Below, piece by piece: positions 17,303 to 26,531 of a DNA stretch of 64,000 nt (positions are counted from its first letter, which is position 1; each line of letters begins with the position of its first letter). The notes beneath the pieces were generated by a model. That model saw only the letters and a program-made list of their open reading frames with translations. It ran no database searches and had not been told where the DNA came from. The translations under genes and the position numbers were made by a program. Source of the stretch: Devosia sp. SL43 (GTDB lineage Bacteria; Pseudomonadota; Alphaproteobacteria; Rhizobiales; Devosiaceae); assembly GCF_021729885.1 (NCBI RefSeq), contig NZ_CP063401.1:3650501-3714500 (forward strand). Direction: 5' to 3'.

Positions 17303-18118
17303 ATGCGCCGCGTTAGTCCCCTCTGCCTCCTCGCCGTCCTGCTTGCCTCACCCGTCACGGCGGGCGAGACCGCGTGGCAGGAAGTTGCGCCCGGCGTGAA
17401 GCTGCGCCTGATCAGCACCGGCCAGGTCAAGGCTAACGGCACGACGCTGCTCGGGCTCGAGATCGACATGCCCGAGACCACCAAGACCTATTGGCGCGTC
17501 CCCGGCGACACGGGCCTGCCGACCGAACTCGATTTCTCCGCTTCGACGGGCGTGCTGGCGCACCAGATCCTCTGGCCCTATCCTGTCAGGCACGAAGGCG
17601 CCGACTATCTCGACTACGCCTATTTTGGCCCGACCGTGCTGCCGATCGAGGTGACTGTGGCGCCGGACGCTACCGAGATCGCGTTGACCGCGGTGCTTGG
17701 CGTCTGCTCCGATATCTGCGTGCCGGCCCAGGCAAAGTTCTCGCTGCCGAAAGGCGATGCTGTCCCAGACCGCCCCAACGGGCTGCGCATTCGGCAGGCC
17801 CTGGCCACCTGGCCCATGCCCTGGGAGGGCGATCCGCAACCCCTCGGCAATGTTGAGTATGATGCCGCCGCAGGCCAGCTATTGGTCCATGTCGGCGATC
17901 CCGATCTCGATCCGGCCTCGCTCATTGCCAGCACTGATAGCGGCGAGCCGCTGTTCGGCACGCCGCAAAAAAGCCCGGAACCCAACCTAGTTCTCATTCC
18001 AATCTTGGCTCAGGGCGACGAAATCGACCTGGAAGGCCGGGATGTTCAGCTGACATTCATGACTGGCATGGGAGCATTCGAAGTCTCGCGGCCCGTCAAG
18101 GTGCTGCGGCCGGACTAG
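17303..18118 (+). CDS. DsbD-alpha-like periplasmic protein
   Basis: 271 residues. A signal peptide (about 1-20, SPLCLLAVLLASPVTAGE) precedes a beta-sandwich domain like the N-terminal part of DsbD. The pair of cysteines in LGVCSDICVPAQAKF (about residues 134-138) matches the redox CxxxC pair of that domain, and WPYPVRHE fits the family. Full DsbD also has a membrane section and a thioredoxin domain; both are absent, so this is a stand-alone thiol-exchange or cytochrome/cupredoxin-biogenesis protein. It lies about 120 bases before a peroxiredoxin gene on the same strand. Confidence 0.8.
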   Translation: MRRVSPLCLLAVLLASPVTAGETAWQEVAPGVKLRLISTGQVKANGTTLLGLEIDMPETTKTYWRVPGDTGLPTELDFSASTGVLAHQILWPYPVRHEGADYLDYAYFGPTVLPIEVTVAPDATEIALTAVLGVCSDICVPAQAKFSLPKGDAVPDRPNGLRIRQALATWPMPWEGDPQPLGNVEYDAAAGQLLVHVGDPDLDPASLIASTDSGEPLFGTPQKSPEPNLVLIPILAQGDEIDLEGRDVQLTFMTGMGAFEVSRPVKVLRPD

Positions 18119-18237
18119 AAGCGCGTTGGGGAAGGGGCCGTAAGGTCTTGTCTGCGGGGGCAAAGCCGCATATCCCGAACGTAAGAATGACCGAGGGGGG
18201 CGCCATCCGGCGACCAAGTCATGGGGCTAATCGAAAT

Positions 18238-18732
18238 ATGATCGAACGCGGCAGTCCGATACCGTCCGTGCGGACCAAACTCGTCAACGCCGAAGGCGCC
18301 ACCGATACTACCAGCGACGCTGCACTCGGCACCGGCCTTGTGGTTCTCTTCGCGGTCCCCGGCGCGTTCACCCCCACTTGCCACGTCAATCACCTGCCTG
18401 GATTTATCGCCAACGAGAGCAAGCTGCGCGCCAAGGGCGTCGATCGCATCGTCTGCGCGTCGGTCAACGATCATCACGTGATGAAGGCTTGGGCCGAGGG
18501 CTCGGGTGCCTTGGGCAAGATCGATTTCATGGCCGACGGCAATGCCGAGCTGGCTGAAGCCCTCGGGCTTGCCAGGGATTTTTCCGGTTCGGGCATGGGC
18601 AAGCGGTTTGCCCGCGCCGCCATGCTGATCCGCGATGGCATCGTCGATGCCGTCTTCATCGAGGATGGCCCAGGGGTCAATGCCAGTGGCGCCCCCGCTA
18701 TCCTCATGGCGCTCGAAGTCGCCGCTAGCTAG
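18238..18732 (+). CDS. Peroxiredoxin (Prx5-like)
   Basis: 164 residues. It reduces hydrogen peroxide and organic hydroperoxides with a thiol donor. The peroxidatic cysteine is in PGAFTPTCHVNHLPGF (about residues 37-52), the Prx5 form, and the middle motif CASVNDHHVMKAW also matches. The ATG at 18238 is chosen because it gives the usual family length; the frame runs upstream to 18148 without a convincing start. It probably shares a transcript with the lipoprotein gene 22 bases downstream. Confidence 0.9.
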   Translation: MIERGSPIPSVRTKLVNAEGATDTTSDAALGTGLVVLFAVPGAFTPTCHVNHLPGFIANESKLRAKGVDRIVCASVNDHHVMKAWAEGSGALGKIDFMADGNAELAEALGLARDFSGSGMGKRFARAAMLIRDGIVDAVFIEDGPGVNASGAPAILMALEVAAS

Positions 18733-18754
18733 TATTGCGTCAGGAGACCTGCCG

Positions 18755-19345
18755 ATGACCACGTTCACGCCCCTGGCCCTGCGCCTGTCCGCCGCCTGCG
18801 CTGCCGCGATCCTGCTCGCCGGCTGCTCGATGGGCAGCATGTTTGGCGGCGGTGCCACCACCGCCCAGAACCAGAATTTGCAGAACGCCACCGCGACGCC
18901 CGCCGCAGTCGCCCAGGCCCAGACCAATGCACTACCCGCCATCGCCACCCAGTGTCCGCCGATCCGCGTGCGGCCCGGCAGCGAGGCCATGTTCTATTAT
19001 GGCGGCGGTCAGGTGGGCGATGCGCGCTCCCTGCAGTATCAGGGCGTCATCGACGAGAGTTCGCGCAATTGCGTGGTGTCCAACGGCCTGATCACTGTCA
19101 ACATGGGCGTCGTCGGCCGCGTGCTTCTGGGACCCAAGGGCAACCAGACGTCAGTCAACGCCCCGATCCGTTTCGCCGTCGAGCGCGATGGCCAGGCCAT
19201 CTTCTCGGAAAAATACACCATCCCCGTGGCCATCACTGCGCCGGCTCGCTCCGCCGAGTTCGTCAAGGTCATCGAAAACGTCGCTATCCCCTATCTGGGC
19301 GGCGAGACCATCACCATCTGGGTCGGCTTCGACACCAGGGGCTGA
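18755..19345 (+). CDS. Lipoprotein of unknown function
   Basis: 196 residues. The signal sequence ends in the lipobox LAGC (about residues 20-23), so the mature protein is lipid-anchored, followed by a Gly/Thr/Gln-rich linker and a folded domain with RVRPGSEAMFYYGGG and RNCVVSNGLITVNMG. I do not recognise a named family beyond alphaproteobacterial conserved hypothetical lipoproteins. It ends shortly before a shared bidirectional terminator. Confidence 0.75.
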   Translation: MTTFTPLALRLSAACAAAILLAGCSMGSMFGGGATTAQNQNLQNATATPAAVAQAQTNALPAIATQCPPIRVRPGSEAMFYYGGGQVGDARSLQYQGVIDESSRNCVVSNGLITVNMGVVGRVLLGPKGNQTSVNAPIRFAVERDGQAIFSEKYTIPVAITAPARSAEFVKVIENVAIPYLGGETITIWVGFDTRG

Positions 19346-19364
19346 TCGTCACCTCTGAAATTCA

Positions 19365-19398
19365 ATGGCCCGCGGATCGCTCCGCGGGCCATTTTGTT
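19365..19398. terminator. Bidirectional terminator between convergent genes
   Basis: Arms AATGGCCCGCGGA and TCCGCGGGCCATT pair perfectly around TCGC. The tail TTTTG on the plus strand serves the lipoprotein gene; gcvPB, whose coding region ends at 19398, reads into the same stem from the other side. Confidence 0.75.
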
Positions 19399-20945
19399 TA
19401 CTCCGCCGCCTGCGGCAGCTCTTGCGGCCGTTCCCACTTGAGGATCGGCGAACGCGCCGCCCGCGTTTCGTCGAGACGGCGCCTCGGCGCCTTCAGCGGG
19501 GCCGAGGTGAAGCGTTCGCTGTTTCCGGCCTTGGCATCGGCCGCCAGTTCTTCCATCACCTCGCAGAACCGGTCGAGCGTCTGCTTGCTCTCGCTCTCGG
19601 TCGGCTCGATCAGCATCGCCCCATGCACCACCAGCGGGAAGTACATGGTCATCGGGTGGAAGCCCTCGTCGATCAGCGCCTTGGCGAAATCGAGCGTGGT
19701 GACGCCTGTACCGGCCAGGAAGCTGTCATCGAACAGGGCCTCATGCATGGTCGGATAGTCGCCGAAGGGCACCGAGAAGGCGTGGGCGAGTCGTGCCTTG
19801 ATGTAGTTGGCGTTGAGCACCGCATCCTGCGCCGCTTGAGCCAGACCGTCGCCGCCATGGCTGAGCATATAGGTCAGCGCACGGACATACATGCCCATCT
19901 GGCCCTGAAACGCCGTGATGCGACCGAGGACTTCGCCCTCGGCATGCTCAACCAGTTCAAGACCTCCAGCATGCTTGCGCACGAAGGGTACCGGCGCGAA
20001 CGGCGCCAGGGCTGCCGACAGCACCACCGGACCCGCACCCGGACCACCGCCGCCATGCGGCGTTGAGAAGGTCTTGTGCAGGTTGATATGCATGGCGTCG
20101 ATGCCCAAGTCGCCCGGACGGACCACCCCCATGATGGCGTTGAAATTGGCGCCATCACAGTAGAAGAACGCCCCCGCCGCATGCACGGCCTCAGCGATTT
20201 CAATCACCTGCGGCTCGAAGAGGCCGCAGGTGTTGGGATTGGTCAGCATGATCGCCGCCACATCAGGCGACAGCGCGTCTTTGACCGCCTGCACATCCAC
20301 GGTGCCGTCGGCACGCGCCGGGATCGGCCTGACCGAGTAGCCGAGGAAAGCAGCCGTCGCCGGATTGGTGCCATGGGCGCTTTCTGGGACCAGCACGATC
20401 TTGCGATGGTCCTGCCCGGCAGCAGCTTGCGCTGCCTTGATGGCCATCATGCCGAGCAATTCGCCATGCGCACCGGCCTTGGGCGTGAGCGCCACGGCTG
20501 CGGTATTGGTCAGCGTCATCAGCCAGTGGCTAAGCTCGTTCATGAGCTCCAGCGCCCCCTGCACGGTCGACACCGGCTGCAGCGGGTGGATGTCGGAGAA
20601 GCCCGGCAGGCGGGCCATTTTCTCGTTGAGGCGCGGATTGTGCTTCATCGTGCACGACCCCAACGGATACATGCCCGAGTCGATCGAGTGGTTGAGCCGG
20701 CTGAGGCGCACATAGTGGCGCATGGCCTCGGGTTCGGTGAGCCCAGCCAGATCGAGCGGCATCTTGCGCTCGAAGCCGCCGAGGCGGCCGGACGAGATGG
20801 TGACGTCCGGCAGGTCGACACCCGAATGCTCGGTATCGCCGGTCTCGAACAGCAGTGGTTCGTTTGGCAGCAGTGCCGAGCCGGAGGTGGAGGCGAAGCC
20901 CGAAGTGCCCGTGCCGGTGGGGCGGCCCTGATTGTTCATGCTCAT
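19398..20945 (-). CDS. gcvPB: Glycine dehydrogenase (decarboxylating) subunit 2
   Basis: 515 residues, the usual size of the PLP-carrying half of split P-protein. The PLP lysine is about K291 in NLHKTFSTPHGGGGPG. GSCTMKHNPRLNE (about 95) and the SAHGTNPATA motif are also family-specific. With GcvPA it decarboxylates glycine and passes aminomethyl to the lipoyl arm of GcvH. It overlaps gcvPA by four bases. Last gene of the gcv operon. Confidence 0.96.
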   Translation of the reverse strand: MSMNNQGRPTGTGTSGFASTSGSALLPNEPLLFETGDTEHSGVDLPDVTISSGRLGGFERKMPLDLAGLTEPEAMRHYVRLSRLNHSIDSGMYPLGSCTMKHNPRLNEKMARLPGFSDIHPLQPVSTVQGALELMNELSHWLMTLTNTAAVALTPKAGAHGELLGMMAIKAAQAAAGQDHRKIVLVPESAHGTNPATAAFLGYSVRPIPARADGTVDVQAVKDALSPDVAAIMLTNPNTCGLFEPQVIEIAEAVHAAGAFFYCDGANFNAIMGVVRPGDLGIDAMHINLHKTFSTPHGGGGPGAGPVVLSAALAPFAPVPFVRKHAGGLELVEHAEGEVLGRITAFQGQMGMYVRALTYMLSHGGDGLAQAAQDAVLNANYIKARLAHAFSVPFGDYPTMHEALFDDSFLAGTGVTTLDFAKALIDEGFHPMTMYFPLVVHGAMLIEPTESESKQTLDRFCEVMEELAADAKAGNSERFTSAPLKAPRRRLDETRAARSPILKWERPQELPQAAE

Positions 20946-22285
20946 GCGAGTTCCTCCGCAAGGGCGGCGCAGAGCGCTGCGATATCGGCATCGGTGGTGA
21001 GTTCGGTCGCCGCAAGGACGATCAGGTTCGCAACCGATGGATCGGTGGGCTCCAGTCGGCTAACCGGTACCCCAGCCAGGATGCCACGCTTGGCCAATCG
21101 CTCGACCAGGCTTGCCGCCGGCTGCGATGTGCGAATGGTCATCTCGTTGAAGAACGTCTTGTTCAGCACCGTGACACCGGCCACAGCCTCCAGCGCGTCT
21201 GCCAGCTTGCAGGCATTGGCGTGATTCAGGCGGGCCAGCCGGGTGAACCCGGCTTCACCCAGCAGAGCCATGTGGATGGAGAAGGCCAGGGCGCAGAGCC
21301 CCGAGTTCGTGCAGATATTGGACGTCGCCTTCTCGCGGCGGATATGCTGCTCGCGGGTCGACAGGGTCAAAACGAAGCCGCGCTGGCCCTCGGCATCGAC
21401 GGTTTCGCCGCAGAGGCGACCCGGCATCTGCCGGATGAATTCCTTGCGGGTTGCCATCAGGCCGAGATACGGCCCGCCAAAGTTCAGCGCATTGCCGATC
21501 GACTGACCCTCGGCGACGACAATATCAGCGCCCAGCGCGCCGGGCGCTTCGAGCAGGCCCAGCGACACCACTTCGGTGATGACAACGATCAGCAGGGCGC
21601 CCTTGGCATGGGCGGCGTCGGCTGCCGTCTTGATGTTGCGCAGGTGGCCATAGAAGTCCGGCGTCTGCACCACGATGGCGGCGGTTGTTTCATCGATATG
21701 ATCGAGAATGTCGCCCTGGCCTTCCGGCGAAGCCGAGAGGCATTCGAGATCGGCATCGTCCTTGAGATAGGCGCGAACGACGTCGCGATAATGCGGGTGC
21801 AGACCACCCGACAAGACGATCTTGTTGCGACGGGTCAGGCGTCGCGCCATCAGCACCGCTTCTGCCGTGCCAGTCGAACCGTCATAGAGCGACGCATTGG
21901 CCACATCCATGCCGGTGAGCTTGGCCACCTGGGTCTGGAACTCGAACAACATCTGCAGGGTACCCTGCGAGATTTCCGGCTGGTAGGGCGTATAGGCCGT
22001 CAGCCATTCCGAGCGCTGGATCAGGTGATCGACACTGGCAGGCACGTGGTGGCGATAGGCGCCGGCGCCGACGAAGAACGGGCCATCGGCGCCCGCACGG
22101 TTCTTGCCGGCCAGGGCCCGCATATGGGCTTCGACCAGGAATTCAGGGCTATGAGCGGGCAGGCCGAGATCGAAGTTCTTCAGTGCCTTGGCAGGCACCG
22201 CGCTGAACAGCGCATCGATATTGGCCGCGCCGATGACGCCCAGCATTTCGGCGCGTTCGGCTTGGGAGTGGGGGAGGTAGCGCAT
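20942..22285 (-). CDS. gcvPA: Glycine dehydrogenase (decarboxylating) subunit 1
   Basis: 447 residues, the partner half of the P-protein, with MRYLPHSQAERAEML at the start, PYQPEISQGTLQ (about 111-122), YDGSTGTAEA and TGMDVANASLYDG typical of the family. The separation into PA and PB is normal in many bacteria though not in all alphaproteobacteria. It lies 9 bases after gcvH and overlaps gcvPB by four bases, so the three are coupled. Confidence 0.95.
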   Translation of the reverse strand: MRYLPHSQAERAEMLGVIGAANIDALFSAVPAKALKNFDLGLPAHSPEFLVEAHMRALAGKNRAGADGPFFVGAGAYRHHVPASVDHLIQRSEWLTAYTPYQPEISQGTLQMLFEFQTQVAKLTGMDVANASLYDGSTGTAEAVLMARRLTRRNKIVLSGGLHPHYRDVVRAYLKDDADLECLSASPEGQGDILDHIDETTAAIVVQTPDFYGHLRNIKTAADAAHAKGALLIVVITEVVSLGLLEAPGALGADIVVAEGQSIGNALNFGGPYLGLMATRKEFIRQMPGRLCGETVDAEGQRGFVLTLSTREQHIRREKATSNICTNSGLCALAFSIHMALLGEAGFTRLARLNHANACKLADALEAVAGVTVLNKTFFNEMTIRTSQPAASLVERLAKRGILAGVPVSRLEPTDPSVANLIVLAATELTTDADIAALCAALAEELA

Positions 22286-22294
22286 GTCTGTCCG

Positions 22295-22660
22295 TTACTT
22301 GGTCAAGTCGGCATAGGCCGCATCGTCGAGCAGGTCATCGAGCTCGGACGGATTGTTGATGGCGATCTTGTAGATCCAGCCGGTGGCGGTAGGGTCGGTG
22401 TTGATGAGACCCGGGTTGCCCGAGAGCTCCTCGTTGACCTCGGTCACGGTGCCGGCCACCGGGGCATAGATTTCCGATGCCGCCTTGACGGATTCGACGA
22501 CGGCCGCTTCGTCGCCCTTGCGCAGCACTTTGCCGACGGCGGGCAGTTCGACGAAGACGATGTCGCCGAGCGCTTCCTGGGCATAGTTGGTGATGCCGAC
22601 AATGCCGGTCGAACCCTCGACGCGGATGTATTCGTGGTCTGGGCTGAATTTGGTGGTCAT
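22295..22660 (-). CDS. gcvH: Glycine cleavage system H protein
   Basis: 121 residues. It carries the lipoyl group that shuttles aminomethyl between P and T proteins. The lipoylated lysine is K59 in VVESVKAASEIYAP, and GITNYAQEALGDIVFVELP precedes it as usual. The frame is open far upstream, but that part overlaps gcvT; ATG 22660 gives the standard H-protein N-terminus. It follows gcvT by 19 bases. Confidence 0.96.
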   Translation of the reverse strand: MTTKFSPDHEYIRVEGSTGIVGITNYAQEALGDIVFVELPAVGKVLRKGDEAAVVESVKAASEIYAPVAGTVTEVNEELSGNPGLINTDPTATGWIYKIAINNPSELDDLLDDAAYADLTK

Positions 22661-22679
22661 GATTGGGTCCTCAACGAGA

Positions 22680-23840
22680 TCAGGCTTTGGGCTTGCGGTG
22701 GTAGCGATGCGGCACGAATGGGGTGGCGGTGACTTCTGCCGGCTGCAGGCGGCCGCGCACCGAGACCTGCAGTTTGGTGCCGGGGGCGGCATAGGCAGGC
22801 GGCACGAAGCCCAAGGCGATGGCACGGGCCAGGCTCGGCGCGAAGCCGCCGCTGGTGACGCGGCCGACAACGGCGCCGCTCTCATCAAGAATGTCGGCAC
22901 CTTCGCGGGCCGGAGCGCCCTCGACGAACAGACCGACCCGAATGCGGGCCAGGTCACCGGCAAATTCCTTGATGATGCGTGCCGCGCCGGGGAAGTCGGC
23001 CGCCTCACGACGACGCTTCGACACGGCGAAGTTGAGGCCCGCCTCCGTTGGTGACACGGTCTCGTCGAGATCGTGCCCATAGAGCGGAAGCCCGGCCTCG
23101 AGGCGGAGCGAGTCACGGGCACCGAGGCCGATCGGCTTGACACGTTCGTCGGCCAGCAGCGCATCCCACAGCTGCACGGCCTTTTCCACCGAGCACAGGA
23201 TTTCGCAGCCGTCTTCGCCGGTATAGCCGGAGCGGGCAATGATCAACTTGCTGCCGTTCCAGTCGAAGGGCGCATAGGTCATGAAGCTGAGATCGGCGAC
23301 GCCGGGCACGATGGTGTCGAGCACCGCCACCGCCTCGGGGCCCTGCAGAGCCAGCAGCGCACCGTCATCGGCGCGGGTCAGCTTGGCCTTGTCGCCGGCT
23401 GCCTTGGCGATGAGCGCAAAGTCATTGTCCTTGGTGCCGGCATTGACCACGATGTAGAGCGAACCGGGAAACAGTGGCGAGCGGCCGATCATCAGGTCGT
23501 CGATAGCGCCGCCGCTTTCGTTCAGCATCAGCGTATAGCGCACCTGGCCGGGCTTGAGCCCCTTGATGTCGCCGCAGACCAGCGGTTCGACCAGTTCGGC
23601 GACGGCGGCGTGACCGGCTTCTGCATCGCCGGTCGGATTGGTCAGGGTAAGGAAGCTCGGGCCCATATGCGAGACATCGAACAGCCCCGCATGCTCGCGG
23701 GTCCATTTGTGCTCGGCCATGATACCGCTGGGATATTGCACCGGCAGCGAATAGCCGCCGAACGGCACCATACGGCCGCCGAGCGCGACATGACCCGCAT
23801 CGAGCGGTACAGTCTTGAGTTGTGTTTCAGGCTCTGACAC
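22680..23840 (-). CDS. gcvT: Aminomethyltransferase (glycine cleavage T protein)
   Basis: 386 residues from a GTG start chosen because CGGAG lies about nine bases upstream. It transfers the methylene to tetrahydrofolate and releases ammonia. Family signs: FDVSHMGPSFLT (about 55), MLNESGGAIDDLMI, SRSGYTGEDGCEI and the C-terminal VGRVTSGGFAPSL. First gene of gcvT-gcvH-gcvPA-gcvPB, with a tandem glycine riboswitch in its leader, so expression should rise with glycine. Confidence 0.95.
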   Translation of the reverse strand: MSEPETQLKTVPLDAGHVALGGRMVPFGGYSLPVQYPSGIMAEHKWTREHAGLFDVSHMGPSFLTLTNPTGDAEAGHAAVAELVEPLVCGDIKGLKPGQVRYTLMLNESGGAIDDLMIGRSPLFPGSLYIVVNAGTKDNDFALIAKAAGDKAKLTRADDGALLALQGPEAVAVLDTIVPGVADLSFMTYAPFDWNGSKLIIARSGYTGEDGCEILCSVEKAVQLWDALLADERVKPIGLGARDSLRLEAGLPLYGHDLDETVSPTEAGLNFAVSKRRREAADFPGAARIIKEFAGDLARIRVGLFVEGAPAREGADILDESGAVVGRVTSGGFAPSLARAIALGFVPPAYAAPGTKLQVSVRGRLQPAEVTATPFVPHRYHRKPKA

Positions 23841-23892
23841 GCAGATTCTCCGACAATAGGGCACGATAAGCGCCCAATGACGGACGCCGTCC

Positions 23893-24065
23893 ATGCCCCC
23901 TCTGTCCCGCGAACCTGAGAGATTCCCGATCGCCTATGGATCGGTTGCTCCTTCGGTGAGGCGTTAGCGCCTGCTTTCCAGAGTTGTCGGCTGACACGCG
24001 GTCCTTTTGCCTGAGAGTTTCCGGGGCGGTTGCTCCTTCGGCGCTGGAGGGAACCAGTCTCTCCC
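23893..24065 (-). ncRNA. Tandem glycine riboswitch (gcvT element)
   Basis: Read on the minus strand, two copies of the diagnostic core are seen: CGCCGAAGGAGCAACCGCCC with GGAAACTCTCAGGCAAAAGG (first aptamer, about 24000-24065), then CACCGAAGGAGCAACCGATC with GGGAATCTCTCAGGTTC (second aptamer, about 23893-23995). This is the classical two-aptamer glycine sensor and ends about 50 bases before gcvT. Known for this class: it is usually an ON switch for glycine cleavage. A weak TTGACG box on the minus strand near 24101-24106 could be the promoter. Confidence 0.93.
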
Positions 24066-24181
24066 GCAGTCGAGGGCACCATGGTGGAGATTTATCGAGG
24101 CGTCAATCGCGAGAAATGAGCGCGTACAGGAATTATGCGACGATCTGGCGGTAGGTCTGGAACGCCACGCTGCAAAGAAAA

Positions 24182-24206
24182 AGGGCGGGCACTCAGTGCC
24201 CGCCCT
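24182..24206 (-). terminator. Terminator of the atp F0 operon
   Basis: AGGGCGGGCA and TGCCCGCCCT form a perfect 10-base stem with loop CTCAG; on the minus strand the tail is TTTTTCTTT (24174-24182). It lies 20 bases after the atpF stop. Confidence 0.85.
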
Positions 24207-24226
24207 CGAAATCAATGCACCGAACC

Positions 24227-24712
24227 TCAGTTCAGGCGATTGCCCACATCTGCGATGGCCTTGTTGACGACGTCGCCGCCCTTCTTGGCCATTTCGTCGG
24301 TCAGCACTAGGCGCGCAGCCTCGATCGCAACGTCGGCCGAGCGGGCGCGGACTTCGGCGACGGCGGCGGCTTCAGCCTGCGCGATCTTGTCTTCCACAGC
24401 CTTGGTGCGGCGCGTGACCAGGTCGGCCAGCGACACCTGCGCCTCGGCGGTGAGGCGGGTGGCCTCTTCCTTGGCGGCGGCGATGATGCCTTCGGCTTCA
24501 GCTTCGGCAGCGACGCGCTTCTGCTCGTATTCGACGAGCAGAGCAGCGGCTTCCTCGCGCAGCTTTTTGGCTTCGGCCAGGTCGTCGGCGATCTTGGCGA
24601 TCTGCTTGTCGAGCATCTTGCCGATAATGGCGGGGATGCCGAAATAGAGCGCGATCGCGATGAAGATGACCAGCGCGACGAAGGCGTAGAAGCTGTTATC
24701 CATCCATTCCAT
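24227..24712 (-). CDS. atpF: ATP synthase F0 subunit b
   Basis: 161 residues: an N-terminal membrane helix (about 8-27) and a long Ala/Glu/Lys-rich helix that forms the stator stalk. It pairs with b' from the gene directly upstream. ATG 24712 is preferred over the in-frame GTG 24718, because AAGGAG sits nine bases before the ATG but only three before the GTG. Last gene of the atpI-B-E-F2-F unit; the F1 genes are not in the window, as expected for the split arrangement of Hyphomicrobiales. Confidence 0.93.
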   Translation of the reverse strand: MEWMDNSFYAFVALVIFIAIALYFGIPAIIGKMLDKQIAKIADDLAEAKKLREEAAALLVEYEQKRVAAEAEAEGIIAAAKEEATRLTAEAQVSLADLVTRRTKAVEDKIAQAEAAAVAEVRARSADVAIEAARLVLTDEMAKKGGDVVNKAIADVGNRLN

Positions 24713-24718
24713 CGTCAC

Positions 24719-25345
24719 TTACTCCTTGGCCTTGGCGACCGCAGCGCGGACGCTGTCAGCCGAGACGTCGCCCACCAACTGGGTCACGACGGTCTGCGCC
24801 GTTTCGGTGGCGATCTCGTCGACATGGGTGAGCGCTTCGGTCTTGGTCGCCGAGATGCGGGCCTCGGCAGCGGTCACCTTGGCGGTGAGGTCGGCCTCGA
24901 CGGCGCTGCGCTTGGCAGCCAGGTCGGCCGTGATGGCCTCGCGGCTTTCATTGGCAATGCCTTGGGCCTTGGCCTTGGCAGCAGCAAGCGCAGCTTCATA
25001 AGCGGCGATGGCTGCGTCGGTCTTCTGGCGGGAGGCATCGGCTGCCGCAAGGTCAGCGTCGATGATGCTCTTGCGGTTTTCGAGGATGCCGCCGATGCGG
25101 GGCAGGGCGATCTTGCTCATCAGCAGGTAGAGCGCGCCGAACGTGATGGCGAGCCATAGCAGCTGCGATGGGAATGTTGCCGGATCGAAGGGCGGGAACA
25201 CGCCTGAATCATGCCCGCCACCATGTGCTTCGGTGGTGGCATGGGTATCAGCGGTCGGATCGGCGTGGGTCGCGTCGGTGGCAGGCGCCTCGACGTGCTC
25301 TTCGGCCGGTGCAGCCGCTTCTTGGGCGTAGGCTTGCGTTACCAT
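24719..25345 (-). CDS. atpF2: ATP synthase F0 subunit b' (second b-type subunit)
   Basis: 208 residues. A long Ala/Pro/His/Thr-rich N-terminal tail (about 1-50) precedes FPPFDPATFPSQLLWLAITFGALY, split here between residues 49 and 72, which is the b' membrane segment, then a coiled-coil stalk. Paired b and b' genes are characteristic of photosynthetic and alphaproteobacterial ATP synthases. The stop is immediately followed by the in-frame start region of atpF. Confidence 0.92.
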   Translation of the reverse strand: MVTQAYAQEAAAPAEEHVEAPATDATHADPTADTHATTEAHGGGHDSGVFPPFDPATFPSQLLWLAITFGALYLLMSKIALPRIGGILENRKSIIDADLAAADASRQKTDAAIAAYEAALAAAKAKAQGIANESREAITADLAAKRSAVEADLTAKVTAAEARISATKTEALTHVDEIATETAQTVVTQLVGDVSADSVRAAVAKAKE

Positions 25346-25443
25346 CAGGTGAGGTCCCGTTAAATCCGGTCAGCCGGCGTGAGCCGGAGAATGCACGCAG
25401 CCGAGACAAGCCCGGCTGCGGATATCAGTGATCGACGCCTGAC

Positions 25444-25671
25444 TTAGGCGACGAACAGCAGGATCAGGGCAACCAGGAACGAGAAGATGCCCAGAGCTTC
25501 GGTCACGGCGAAGCCGAAGATCAGGTTCGAGAACTGGCTCGGAGCAGCCGACGGGTTGCGCAGGGCGCCCGACAGGAAGTTACCGAAGATGTTGGCCACG
25601 CCAATGGCGGCACCGGCCATACCGAAACAAGCAATACCGGCACCGATGTACTTTGCGGCTTCAGCTTCCAT
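25444..25671 (-). CDS. atpE: ATP synthase F0 subunit c
   Basis: 75 residues in two hydrophobic helices joined by the polar loop ALRNPS. The proton-carrying carboxylate is E58 in [11 protein letters not shown]. This is the rotor-ring proteolipid. The 98 bases downstream, before atpF2, hold an imperfect stem (CGCAGCCG / CGGCTGCG, about 25397-25422) that could set the relative amount of subunit c. Confidence 0.96.
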   Translation of the reverse strand: MEAEAAKYIGAGIACFGMAGAAIGVANIFGNFLSGALRNPSAAPSQFSNLIFGFAVTEALGIFSFLVALILLFVA

Positions 25672-25733
25672 TTTTTAGTCCTTTCAAGCGACTTAGGCGG
25701 GTTGTGGCGGAACAGCCCGCCGTGACTGGTAGA

Positions 25734-26510
25734 TTAGTGAGACGGGTGGATCGCGTCGTTGAGATACATGCAGGTCAGGACGGCGAAGACGTAGGCCTGA
25801 ACGGCACCGACGAGAAATTCGAGGCCAGTCAGAGCGATGGCCATGATCAGCGGCAGCGCCGAACCAAGAATGCCGAGGAAACCCAGGCTGCTCATGGTGA
25901 CGATGAAACCGGTGAAGACTTTGAGCGTGATGTGGCCGGCCAGGATATTGCCGAACAGACGCACAGAGAGCGAAATCGGGCGGCTCATGAACGAGATGAA
26001 CTCGATCGGCGCCACGATGGGAAGGATGTAGCCGGGCACGCCCGACGGCACGAACAGCTTGAGGAATTTGGGGCCGTTCTTCATGAAGCCGTAGATCACC
26101 ACGGTCAGGAACACCAGCATCGACAGCGCGAAGGTGACGATGATGTGGCTGGTGACGGTGAAGAAGTAGGGCACCATGCCAAGCATGTTTGCCGTGAAGA
26201 TGAAGGTGAAGAGGCAGAACACCAGCGGGAAAAACTTCATGCCCGCCGTGCCGGCGGCACTTCTGACCATATTGGCCACGAATTCATACATCAGCTCGCT
26301 CAGGAGCTGGGCGCGGCCCGGGACAACGCTCTTCGAACCGGTCGACAGGATCAGATAGAGCGAGATGATCGCGACGGTGGCGACCATGAACAGCGACGAA
26401 TTGGTAAAGGCGAAGGTGGTGCCGGACCCTTCGGTGCCGTCACCGCCAATGGTGAACAGCTTGAAGATGTCCTGGATGACGAATTGGTGGATCGGATCAG
26501 TACCGGCCAA
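25734..26510 (-). CDS. atpB: ATP synthase F0 subunit a
   Basis: 258 residues with 5-6 membrane helices. The essential arginine lies in [17 protein letters not shown] (about residues 170-185), and the C-terminal helix [22 protein letters not shown], only its core quoted here as [14 protein letters not shown], is conserved. It forms the proton channel against the c ring. It follows atpI by 21 bases. Confidence 0.95.
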   Translation of the reverse strand: MAGTDPIHQFVIQDIFKLFTIGGDGTEGSGTTFAFTNSSLFMVATVAIISLYLILSTGSKSVVPGRAQLLSELMYEFVANMVRSAAGTAGMKFFPLVFCLFTFIFTANMLGMVPYFFTVTSHIIVTFALSMLVFLTVVIYGFMKNGPKFLKLFVPSGVPGYILPIVAPIEFISFMSRPISLSVRLFGNILAGHITLKVFTGFIVTMSSLGFLGILGSALPLIMAIALTGLEFLVGAVQAYVFAVLTCMYLNDAIHPSH

Positions 26511-26531
26511 GATGGAACCCTCTAAGCGTCA

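Noticed and set aside
20076..22732. Long plus-strand frames opposite gcvPB, gcvPA and gcvH
   Set aside because: No family resemblance, and the minus strand carries complete glycine cleavage genes.
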